Below are positions 1-7,328 of a DNA stretch of 37,201 nucleotides, piece by piece. How positions within the stretch are numbered: the stretch's first letter is position 1; every line of letters begins with the position of its first letter. The position numbers were made by a program, and so were the translations under genes. This DNA comes from Candidatus Poribacteria bacterium (lineage in GTDB: Bacteria; Poribacteria; WGA-4E; WGA-3G), in contig JAPPCZ010000058.1 in NCBI GenBank assembly GCA_028824685.1, positions 1 through 37,201 of the forward strand, written 5' to 3'. The notes below the pieces were generated by a model. The model was given only the letters and a program-made list of their open reading frames with translations. It had not been told where the DNA came from and did no database searches.

Positions 1-182
1 GAGCAGGCTTCAAAGGAATACAACTTTCTCTTAAGTTTACACCCGGGGAATGCCTGATGGCATTCATACCGTTGATTTATGGGTTTCGCTGACGCTCTAC
101 CCGCAGCATGCCATACGCGTATGCTGCGTTGATTTGGACCTACAGTTTATTTATGACAATTTGTCATTTAGAAATGGTATAA
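1..182. repeat. Truncated MITE-like/palindromic repeat at window edge
   Basis: This gene-free stretch holds two hairpin units, each followed by CGTTGATT: GAATGCCTGATGGCATTC near 50-67 and GCAGCATGCCATACGCGTAT near 102-121. Its right end, at about 160-182, reads TTGTCATTTAGAAATGG followed by TATAA. That end matches the right terminal inverted repeats of the elements at 2111-2272 and 24571-24764. The left end lies outside the window. The TGGTATAAAT at the edge resembles an extended -10 box pointing at the gene starting at 281; promoter activity is inference. Confidence 0.6.
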
Positions 183-280
183 ATTCCAAAAAGTGAACAT
201 CCTTAATATGCAACGGTTTAAAACCACATTACCAAATCCAGTGTGAATACTCATGCTGTTCACAATAAGGAGAAATTAAA

Positions 281-2113
281 ATGATAAAAAGATGTTTTTC
301 AATAACCATCACGTTAACATTCCTGAGTACGATTTTATTCACCTGTTTAATGTCAGATACTGTAGCTGAAGTTGAACGGGTACCCACAGATGTATCAGTC
401 CAAAAATCTGATGCAATACCAGTTGCAATTCCTGAGGATAGCGTTCTCAGTCTAATTCCACAAACATCCTTAGGACTCATTTATTGTCCCAGCTTAACTG
501 AATTAAATCACAGTATCAACGTCATGGCATCAGATATGCTGCCGCAATTGGGACAAGCAGAGTTGCTTGCGATGATTTTGGCGAATGCCTTCGGAGCAGG
601 ATTTCAGAGTTTTGGGGATTTGCAAGAGATCGGACTCGATTTAGAAAAAGACTTTGCCGTATTTTTCACGAGTTTGAAGCCGATGCATGTTTCAGCGGCT
701 GTGCATCTAACAGACCCGGAAGCAATAAAACAAGTAATTGCAGCAGAAGCAGAAGGAAATGCCGCTATGGAATATAAAGGTGTAACTTACTGGAGTTCTG
801 CTGAAGGTGGCGGCAACTTTGCTATTTTGGAGAATACCCTTGTCTATTCACAACAAACAGAAGTCTGCAAAAACGTGATTGATACCCATAACGGTACTAT
901 GCAAGCGATCACAAATAATCCAGATTGCGGCATGTTTTTAACCGATATTTTGAATGGTACAGATCAGTTAGGAGCCTTCTTTGACATTGAAACTATCACA
1001 ACCAAACTTGATGGTTCACTGGAAGAGGAATTGGAGTCTATAAAAGAAAACCTTGAAGGTGAAGATGATCCGTTATCTATGGGAACATCGGTACTTTTTA
1101 GAAGAATGTTTGGTAGTTGGACAAGAATAATTGAACAGTTAGAGTTTGGAAGTGTCTTCCTACAGTTACAGGATATGGATGTGCAACTCAAGCCTTTCTT
1201 GAAATTCAAAAGTGATAGCAAATTCTTAAATGGGTTCAAAACGCCTTCTACTGACTTAGCTAACCTTGACAAAATGCCAAATAGTTACATACTGAACTGC
1301 GGTTTTCAAGGTATCCCAGACATGTTGGTTGAGATTAGCACTTTTTGGTTTGATACTTTTAAAAAAGAAACACCGGAAGAACAGAAACATCTACACCCTC
1401 TTTTCCAAGAGGTAAAAGGCTTTTATGAATCATTAGCCGACCAGTGGAGTGTCTCTGTAAGTTTTGAGAACTCTATTGTGCCTGATTATCTGTTTGTCTA
1501 TGAACTAAAAGATGAACAAAACGCGAAAAACTATATGGATGAGGTGTTGGTAAAAAAACTCCACGACTTCAAACAAGCTTATGCTGGTGAGCCATTAATG
1601 CACAACGGTGTTGAGATTAAAAGATACATTTTTCCAAATTTCAAAGAAGTTCATACGGAGCAGTCGTCTGAAGCCTCAGAGTTGATTCCCACTGAATGGC
1701 ACTGGCATTATGCGTTTTCAGATGGGCAACTCTTTTGGACAACAGGCACCAGTGCAGAATCAATTAAAATGGCACTGGATAGGCAAACAGGGATGGAAGA
1801 GAAGTTTTCTGGCAATCCGAGTTATCAGAAACTTGTTGAAAGTTTGGGAACAGATAACAACATCTTCTTGGCAGTTTCACCAATTATCGCCGTTAAAAAC
1901 TTCATACCGTTGTTAGCAAAAACAGAACCTGGCGAGGCCGCATCAATACAGATGTTTTCAGTCATGTTCATGAACCTACCAGATAATTATAGTTTCGGTT
2001 TTTCGGCTAAAGCAGAAGATAATGGAATTGATGCGAAACTTATCCTTACACTTAGTGATTTCAAGCCGCTTTTTCAAATGCTTGGAATGCTTTTTGGGAC
2101 AGGACAGATGTAA
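281..2113 (+). CDS. Secreted protein of unknown function, DUF3352-like
   Basis: A 610-aa protein of unknown function. The N-terminus has a basic start (MIKR) and a hydrophobic stretch to about residue 25, consistent with a signal peptide or membrane anchor. The rest is soluble, rich in hydrophobic/acidic alternation, without recognisable catalytic motifs. Phrases such as a proline-led 'IPEDSVLSLIPQTSLGL' segment followed by repeated alpha/beta units recall the DUF3352 type of large exported proteins, but this is a pattern impression only. The ATG has a good ribosome binding site (AAGGAG, 8 nt upstream). The stop codon TAA at 2111-2113 is also the first three bases of a MITE-like repeat, so the C-terminus may have been altered by that insertion. 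The gene appears monocistronic. Confidence 0.6.
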   Translation: MIKRCFSITITLTFLSTILFTCLMSDTVAEVERVPTDVSVQKSDAIPVAIPEDSVLSLIPQTSLGLIYCPSLTELNHSINVMASDMLPQLGQAELLAMILANAFGAGFQSFGDLQEIGLDLEKDFAVFFTSLKPMHVSAAVHLTDPEAIKQVIAAEAEGNAAMEYKGVTYWSSAEGGGNFAILENTLVYSQQTEVCKNVIDTHNGTMQAITNNPDCGMFLTDILNGTDQLGAFFDIETITTKLDGSLEEELESIKENLEGEDDPLSMGTSVLFRRMFGSWTRIIEQLEFGSVFLQLQDMDVQLKPFLKFKSDSKFLNGFKTPSTDLANLDKMPNSYILNCGFQGIPDMLVEISTFWFDTFKKETPEEQKHLHPLFQEVKGFYESLADQWSVSVSFENSIVPDYLFVYELKDEQNAKNYMDEVLVKKLHDFKQAYAGEPLMHNGVEIKRYIFPNFKEVHTEQSSEASELIPTEWHWHYAFSDGQLFWTTGTSAESIKMALDRQTGMEEKFSGNPSYQKLVESLGTDNNIFLAVSPIIAVKNFIPLLAKTEPGEAASIQMFSVMFMNLPDNYSFGFSAKAEDNGIDAKLILTLSDFKPLFQMLGMLFGTGQM

Positions 2114-2272
2114 TACTATTTCTAATATATAATGTGCCATTTGCCGGAATATCTTGTAGGAGCGACCTCCCGGTCGCGACCGGGAGGTCGCTCCTACAGA
2201 AGAAAGGTCCGTTCAGCAGACAATAACTGTTGAATCTCTTAATGAGAGAGCATTTATTAGAATTGGTATAAT
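2111..2272. mobile_element. MITE-like element containing a 44-bp perfect palindrome
   Basis: Imperfect terminal inverted repeats flank this 162-bp element: TAATACTATTTCTAA at 2111-2125 and TTAGAATTGGTATAAT at 2257-2272. Its core at 2155-2198 is a perfect 44-bp palindrome whose half begins TGTAGGAGCGACCTCCCGG. There is no coding capacity. A second element with matching ends and a related core lies at 24571-24764. It resembles a miniature inverted-repeat element that would need a transposase in trans; no transposase is seen in the window. Confidence 0.65.
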
Positions 2273-2323
2273 ATTTGAAAGGTTTACACAAACAGTAGCC
2301 CGTCTTTTAGTTCAGAATTCAAC

Positions 2324-2356
2324 ATCAGCGTCACGATCAATAAGCGTGACGCTGAT
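2324..2356 (+). terminator. Strong hairpin, terminator-like
   Basis: ATCAGCGTCACG at 2324-2335 pairs perfectly with CGTGACGCTGAT at 2345-2356 around a 9-nt loop (12-bp stem). It is followed by TCATTTTGG, so the U-tract is weak. It lies 210 bp after the first gene, beyond the MITE. It could be a terminator for that gene or another small palindromic repeat. Confidence 0.45.
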
Positions 2357-2409
2357 TCATTTTGGAATTAACGTAGGAATTCAATGTTTCCAAGAGTCTA
2401 CAATAAAGA

Positions 2410-2438
2410 TTGCAATCTGTATTGAAAGATGCTACGAT
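2410..2438 (+). promoter_or_regulatory. Candidate sigma70 promoter for the gene at 2465
   Basis: TTGCAA (2410-2415), a 17-bp spacer and TACGAT (2433-2438) lie 27 bp before the start codon. The -35 box is fair and the -10 box matches 4 of 6 positions. This is a pattern match only. Confidence 0.4.
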
Positions 2439-2464
2439 AGGATAAAATAAAAACGGAGTGTCAA

Positions 2465-3283
2465 ATGAAAAAAACTACTTGTCTAATTCTTGTTGGTATA
2501 GGCGTTTTACTTCTGGTAGGTATTTTAGTTTTTGTAGTGCCTATATTTATTGAAATGTTTCAAGAAATTCAGCAGATGGGCGAACAACATGCAGAGCATA
2601 AGCGTGCGTTAAGGCAATATGCAAATGAACCATTAACTGTAGAACAAGAAAAACTACTTGCTCAACTACTTGAAATAGCTGGAGAGACTTCCGATCCTCA
2701 AAGTCCAGAGAATTTAGAGACTCTTCTGTCCACTGAACCCTATCTAACTTACATTAAAACGCAAGATGGTGACGTCTATGCGGATTTTCAGACTTATGTC
2801 GCCGCAATGCCTACATTGACGCATAGAAACGTTGTGCTGGCAAGGCTTCAGGAATTTTGGGGAACAGAGGCAGAACTCACAGAGCAGGAAATTTGGGTAG
2901 ACTATTATTATATTATGCGTGATTGGAGCAAAACAGGGAAAGATGCCCATAATAATGGGAAGGAGTTTAAAGAAGTTCTGCAAAGACATTTAGCCGATCC
3001 CTTAATGAAGCAGGATTCTGGGACTACGGAATTGGCCTCTAAAATAGTAAAGATGGGGGTAATTTCTAATTTTATAATAGAGGAAAATGAAGTGTTTCAC
3101 CACGCATGGCATAGACGTTTGCAGAATTATGGAACACAAGAAGGTTATTTGCGGTCTGCAATTGCAACACCAGCTGAATTTGCTTTGATGCGTTCGTTTT
3201 TTGAGGATGCTGCTACTTTCGAAAAGTGGATGACAGAACCGTTTAGGGTAGAGGAAGATACTGAAGCACAAGAGAATAAGTAG
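2465..3283 (+). CDS. Membrane-anchored protein of unknown function
   Basis: A 272-aa protein with one N-terminal transmembrane segment at about residues 5-30 (ending near FVVPIFIEMF) after a short basic head (MKKTT). The remainder is helical, charged and presumably extracytoplasmic, with no recognised domain or catalytic motif. The start ATG is supported by GGAG 6 nt upstream. It stands alone: the hairpin at 2324-2356 separates it from the gene before, and the next gene is convergent with only 15 bp between the stop codons. I do not recognise a family. Confidence 0.6.
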   Translation: MKKTTCLILVGIGVLLLVGILVFVVPIFIEMFQEIQQMGEQHAEHKRALRQYANEPLTVEQEKLLAQLLEIAGETSDPQSPENLETLLSTEPYLTYIKTQDGDVYADFQTYVAAMPTLTHRNVVLARLQEFWGTEAELTEQEIWVDYYYIMRDWSKTGKDAHNNGKEFKEVLQRHLADPLMKQDSGTTELASKIVKMGVISNFIIEENEVFHHAWHRRLQNYGTQEGYLRSAIATPAEFALMRSFFEDAATFEKWMTEPFRVEEDTEAQENK

Positions 3284-3298
3284 AGCGATACCTTCTAT

Positions 3299-4183
3299 TT
3301 ACCAACTATTTTTTATCTGTTCCGCCAAGACTGTAATCAATTGTGTCAAGGTCGGGAACTGGTCTCGTGCTTCTGGCGATAGGTCTGCAAGGTGTGTTTC
3401 ACTAACAAGACGATACATATCCGCTGCTCCCGTTAGGATATTTGGTGTCAATCCGACATGAGCAAAGGTGTCTGAAATTTCCTCCATTTCACCAATCCAA
3501 CGTTTTGCTTTCGGAGGCATGCCGGGTAATCCTCTTTCCATCCGTTCATAAAGCACCGCCTGACTCAATTTAAATTCTTCTGTCAACGCATCTGAAACGC
3601 CTAACACTTCAGCTGCGGTTAGCAATTCGGTGCAAAGTGCAGTTAAACCCTTTGTCAAGGAAGCGTAGCACATCTTAATCGCAGAGGCGAGTCCTATCTC
3701 ATCGCCAAGTGTGCGTACATCTAACCCATAATCATTCAGTTCTGTGAAAGCATCAAGTTGTGGTCCGGATGCATAGAAGCGTGTTGACCCCTGTCTTCGT
3801 GGTGGCGGCCCAATGATAGACGCATCAACAAAAACCCCACCTGCCGATGTAATAACATCTCCTAATTTGCGAACTGTCTGCGGTGCGATGGCATTGCAAT
3901 CTGCGTAAGTTATAGTTGTATCGGTCTGCTGTATTGCTTCGGCGACTAATTCAGAGGCGTTTACCGCTTGTGCTGGCACCATAATTGATAGAATAAGGTC
4001 TGCTTCGGTGATGAGTTGCGGATAGGTCTGCACATCCACAATCCCTGCTTTCTGTGCCAGGTCACGGGTGCGTTGACTTCTACCTTCAAGACATGTGATC
4101 ACGCGTAATCCGTTTTGACGGAGCACATCCGCAACAGTATGACCCATATCGCCAGGACTTAAAATCCCGATAGTATTAGGCAT
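3299..4183 (-). CDS. 6-phosphogluconate dehydrogenase-like NAD(P)-binding oxidoreductase
   Basis: A 294-aa cytoplasmic oxidoreductase. The N-terminus IGILSPGDMGHTVADVLRQNG (residues about 5-25) is a Rossmann dinucleotide fold with a GxxxMG-type loop, as in the 6PGDH/3-hydroxyisobutyrate dehydrogenase superfamily. A central glycine-rich stretch (DASIIGPPP, around residue 122) corresponds to the substrate-binding loop of that superfamily. The all-helical C-terminal half, with a conserved-looking lysine in SAIKMCYASLTKGLTAL (around residue 167), fits the DUF1932 class of C-terminal domains. The substrate is unknown. The ATG follows AAGGGA at good spacing. It lies 46 bp downstream of the NicO transporter gene on the same strand and may be cotranscribed with it and the NHL gene. 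Confidence 0.8.
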   Translation of the reverse strand: MPNTIGILSPGDMGHTVADVLRQNGLRVITCLEGRSQRTRDLAQKAGIVDVQTYPQLITEADLILSIMVPAQAVNASELVAEAIQQTDTTITYADCNAIAPQTVRKLGDVITSAGGVFVDASIIGPPPRRQGSTRFYASGPQLDAFTELNDYGLDVRTLGDEIGLASAIKMCYASLTKGLTALCTELLTAAEVLGVSDALTEEFKLSQAVLYERMERGLPGMPPKAKRWIGEMEEISDTFAHVGLTPNILTGAADMYRLVSETHLADLSPEARDQFPTLTQLITVLAEQIKNSW

Positions 4184-4229
4184 AAGTTCCCTTAAATTCT
4201 GTGTTGACTTTCCGAGGATAGGATTGTTT

Positions 4230-5114
4230 TTAAATCTGAATACCTACATCGTTGAGTGCTTTGAATACTAACACCGCGCCAAGCACAATCACGACGGTAG
4301 CACTAATAATCGGTAGACGTTGCAGCCACACACCTCTGCCTGTAAAACGTTCAATTACTGGTTTTGCCAATACCATTAGGATACCTATGGTAACTAACAC
4401 AGCAGCCAATCCGAGTGAGAAAGCACACAGGATAATTATGCCCCATGTAAGTTTGTTTAGCGTAATAGCAAACAAAAGTCCAATGAGTGCATCTACACAC
4501 GGCACGATACCGCCAGAAATGCCAAGCGATAGCAATGCCCAGAAACCGGTACGTTTTGAAGGAACGTGGCTATGGGTATGCCCACCGTGGCTGTGTGAAT
4601 GTTCATGCGGATGGTCATGTTCATGTGAATGATGGTGGTCATGTCCATGGTTATGAGTCTTACCGTTATAATACTGCTTCATATTTTTCGCGAGCAGCCA
4701 TCCTCCGATTCCGACAATCAATAGACCAGAGATTAAACTTAGCCACATGACAACATCTTCTTGTGCAAAACGATCTTTTGCGAATAGCAGGACAACACCG
4801 AGCGTGATGACACTGAAGGTATGCGTAAACGTGACAACGAGACCGAGGAAAATCGCGTCAATTATCCTACCTCTTGTGCCGACGAGATACGCTGCCACAA
4901 CTGCTTTACCGTGCCCCGGTGTCAGTGCATGTAAACCGCCGAACACAAAAGAAACAACTAAGGCGATAATTACAAACGAAAATGTGATAGGTTGCGTAAT
5001 CAGTTTTTTTATCTGATCGCCTGTGTGTTCATGCCCCTCGCCAGCAAAAGCAAAGGTGCATGCGACAAGAGCGAAAAAAACGAGACTGAATATATATGGA
5101 TAATGCTTTTTCAA
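4230..5114 (-). CDS. NicO/RcnA-type nickel-cobalt transporter with His-rich loop
   Basis: A 294-aa integral membrane protein. A signal-like N-terminus ends near AFAGEGHEH. About six hydrophobic segments follow, with the family motif HALTPGHGK at residues 62-70 in the first helix and a second histidine motif THTFS near residue 97. A cytoplasmic/periplasmic loop at about residues 154-183 is extremely His-rich (HNHGHDHHHSHEHDH and onward), as in RcnA-type Ni/Co exporters. The role is Ni2+/Co2+ transport; export is more likely than uptake, by resemblance to RcnA. The start is a TTG two nucleotides after the stop of the upstream NHL gene, with GAGGG about 10 nt before it. The signal-like head begins immediately at this TTG, which supports the choice. 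Translation is probably coupled to the NHL gene. Confidence 0.85.
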   Translation of the reverse strand: MKKHYPYIFSLVFFALVACTFAFAGEGHEHTGDQIKKLITQPITFSFVIIALVVSFVFGGLHALTPGHGKAVVAAYLVGTRGRIIDAIFLGLVVTFTHTFSVITLGVVLLFAKDRFAQEDVVMWLSLISGLLIVGIGGWLLAKNMKQYYNGKTHNHGHDHHHSHEHDHPHEHSHSHGGHTHSHVPSKRTGFWALLSLGISGGIVPCVDALIGLLFAITLNKLTWGIIILCAFSLGLAAVLVTIGILMVLAKPVIERFTGRGVWLQRLPIISATVVIVLGAVLVFKALNDVGIQI

Positions 5115-5116
5115 AA

Positions 5117-5968
5117 CTAATAAACCCTCGCGAATTTTTGGAAACGCCTTTCAGCGATAACTTCGCTGACATAGATGTCTCCTTTTGAATCGATCCAAAT
5201 GCCGTGTGGGGAATCGCTAAATTGACCCGGTGCGGTGCCTTTCTCACCCCAGCGTCCGATTATATCACCATCAAGTGTCATGATGCAGATGCTTTGGCGT
5301 GCTTCGGCAATATGGATAATATTATCTGAGTCAATGAATAGGTCGTTAGGCGAACCGAGATCAGTCCACTCTGTCAGAAATTCGCCATTATTGTTAAAAA
5401 TCTGGCATCGCAAGTTGCCTCTGTCAAGGATGTAGACCCTATCGTTGTGATCTACAGTAACATCATGTGGAAGGTTAAATTCTCCGGGGCCTGTGCCAGG
5501 TGCGCCCCACGAAACGATAACTTCACCATCGGCAGTCATTCTGTGAACACGCGATTGTCCGTACCCATCAGAAACATACATCTCACCGGACGCAGAAAGG
5601 ACAGCACGTGTGGGTTGATTAAAGGGCATTCCCGGCACCCCCGGTTGATTGACGGTGCCGAATGTCTGTAACAAATCACCATCAAGTGAGAACTTTCGCA
5701 CCGTGTGGTCGATAGTGTCTGTTGTGTAGATTTCATCTTCAGGACTAATCCAGATGCCGTGCGGTTTTTGGAAAATATCTTTACCCCATTCTGCAACGAA
5801 AGTTCCATCTGCTTCAAAAACGAGCATGGCAGGTTGTGGACTGCGGTTATAGACATAGACACGGTCATTTGAATCGCATGCTACGCCAGAAACGAGTCCA
5901 AGTTGTGGAATCATACCCCAACCTTCTACTACCTCATATTGATAGTCGCCGATTCCAATAGTTGCCAT
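5117..5968 (-). CDS. NHL-repeat beta-propeller protein
   Basis: A 283-aa protein made almost entirely of NHL repeats: units of about 45 residues carrying phrases like GxFxxPxGIWIDSxGDIYVxD (for example GQFSDSPHGIWIDSKGDIYVSE near the C-terminus and FNLPHDVTVDHNDRVYILD in the middle). These form a six-bladed beta-propeller, often used for protein or ligand binding and in peptidylglycine amidating lyase-like enzymes; no catalytic set can be assigned. I start it at ATG 5968 rather than further upstream, because AGGA lies 8 nt before it and the upstream residues are not conserved-looking. There is no signal peptide. It is immediately upstream of the NicO transporter with coupled translation. Confidence 0.75.
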   Translation of the reverse strand: MATIGIGDYQYEVVEGWGMIPQLGLVSGVACDSNDRVYVYNRSPQPAMLVFEADGTFVAEWGKDIFQKPHGIWISPEDEIYTTDTIDHTVRKFSLDGDLLQTFGTVNQPGVPGMPFNQPTRAVLSASGEMYVSDGYGQSRVHRMTADGEVIVSWGAPGTGPGEFNLPHDVTVDHNDRVYILDRGNLRCQIFNNNGEFLTEWTDLGSPNDLFIDSDNIIHIAEARQSICIMTLDGDIIGRWGEKGTAPGQFSDSPHGIWIDSKGDIYVSEVIAERRFQKFARVY

Positions 5969-6455
5969 AGTGTGTTTCCTGTTAGATGTTGATTTGCTTG
6001 TAAAGATAGATTTCAAAATCTAAACGACGCGTTTAACACCAAAATACCGATTTTAAATGGGTATAATTTCGTTTATATTCTGATTAAACCCCATAATTGC
6101 CTATGTGTAACGTATAATCATACGTTATTTTCAGTAAAATTGCAAACTTTTTTCTTTTAAAATTCAATGTACATATAGTTTTTTATGCTTAATGGAGAAA
6201 TATCCATCACTTCCAAAGCAAATTTAGTGTTAAATTGAAGCAATATAGATAAATATAAAAGTTTGAATTTGACCCTATATATTCAAAATAGTTGTTCAAT
6301 TTTCCTTGCACAAAATTTGTCTTTTCTGTATTATACCGCTAATAGAGAGGTGTCTGTTTGATAGCACCTTTCACTGTTTTCTCTACCAAAATCAGATCTC
6401 AACCCTTCACACTGGAGATTGAAACAGACTCAATCAGCAATAAAAGGAGTAAAAA
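5969..6455. other. AT-rich intergenic region between divergent genes
   Basis: Very AT-rich spacer between the minus-strand NHL gene and the plus-strand LamG gene. It presumably holds promoters for both. I can point only to the plus-strand promoter at 6306-6334. No repeat element or small gene is recognised. Confidence 0.5.
6306..6334 (+). promoter_or_regulatory. Sigma70-like promoter for the LamG gene
   Basis: TTGCAC (6306-6311), exactly 17 bp, then TATTAT (6329-6334). It is followed by a leader of about 115 nt to the GTG at 6456. Both boxes match consensus at 5 of 6 positions except one base each. Confidence 0.6.
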
Positions 6456-7211
6456 GTGAAGTATAGAGTAAGTGTTATTACGGTTTTAGTATTTACCATT
6501 AGCCTTTGGTCCGTAGGAGCGTTTGCAGCGGGGCTAAGTGATGGACTCGTTGGATACTGGCCGCTGGATGGTAAAGGAAAAGATGAATCTGGCAATGGAC
6601 ATGATGCCGCCTTGGAACAAGGTGCGAAATGGACAAACGATGGTTGGATGGGCGGTGCGCTTGCAGTTGATGGTGCTGGTGCTCATGCGGTTGTTGATAG
6701 TAATTTTAAGTTGGTTACGACTGCAATCACGGTGGTTGCGCGGATCAACGGTTGGAAAACGATAGATTGGTCCGGTATTGTTGTAGGAAGAAGTCCAACA
6801 ACGTTCTGGATGGGTGTCGCAGCAAATAACACTTTAACGTATGTGTGGAATAATAACCACGCAACGACATGGAATTGGCAAGGCGCACCTAAAATTCCAC
6901 AAGACAAATGGGCACTTGTAGCGATAGCAATTGAAGCTGATAAAGCAACGAGTTATATCTATCACAGAGAAGATGGAAAACTTGATTCTGCTGAGAATAA
7001 GATTCCCCACATTGAGCAAACAGTGATGAACTTAAAGTTCGGATGGGACGAATGCTGTGGTGCAAGATATTTCAAGGGAATAATTGACGAGGTTATGATT
7101 TATGATCGGACGCTAAGTGCTGATGAAATCAAAATGTTGGCAGCCACTGGATTACCTGTTGAGAGTCAAGGGAAACTCGCAGTCACTTGGGGAACGCTCA
7201 AGAGGGATTAA
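6456..7211 (+). CDS. Secreted LamG/concanavalin-like domain protein
   Basis: A 251-aa exported protein. A signal peptide spans residues 1-24 (ends VGAFAAG). A single LamG-like jelly-roll domain occupies about residues 28-230: it opens with LVGYWPLDGKGKDESGNGHD, a hallmark of the LamG/concanavalin lectin fold, and closes with IDEVMIYDRTLSADEI. Such domains bind carbohydrate or protein outside the cell. The last 15 residues, GKLAVTWGTLKRD, form a tail shared with the two secreted jelly-roll proteins at 22.2-23.7 kb. The GTG start is supported by AAAGGAG 6 nt upstream. A strong terminator follows. The gene is monocistronic with its own promoter. Confidence 0.85.
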   Translation: MKYRVSVITVLVFTISLWSVGAFAAGLSDGLVGYWPLDGKGKDESGNGHDAALEQGAKWTNDGWMGGALAVDGAGAHAVVDSNFKLVTTAITVVARINGWKTIDWSGIVVGRSPTTFWMGVAANNTLTYVWNNNHATTWNWQGAPKIPQDKWALVAIAIEADKATSYIYHREDGKLDSAENKIPHIEQTVMNLKFGWDECCGARYFKGIIDEVMIYDRTLSADEIKMLAATGLPVESQGKLAVTWGTLKRD

Positions 7212-7275
7212 ACGCTTAGTCTGCCTTTGGACGGATTGGTAAAAAATCTGCTTAATCGCAAATACACCGTTTCTC

Positions 7276-7304
7276 GGCGCGCTTACAAAGCGCGCCTCTT
7301 TTTA
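7276..7304 (+). terminator. Rho-independent terminator of the LamG gene
   Basis: GGCGCGCTT (7276-7284) pairs with AAGCGCGCC (7288-7296) around a 3-nt loop and is followed by TCTTTTTATT. This 9-bp GC-rich stem with a U-tract is the clearest intrinsic terminator in the window. Confidence 0.85.
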
Positions 7305-7328
7305 TTATAAATGCTGTTTATATCTGGA

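Noticed and set aside
1..137. CRISPR array in the left repeat region
   Set aside because: Only two unequal hairpin units, no regular spacing, no conserved direct repeats with unique spacers.
4252..4632. Plus-strand frames opposite the NicO gene
   Set aside because: They are antisense shadows of a clear membrane transporter gene.
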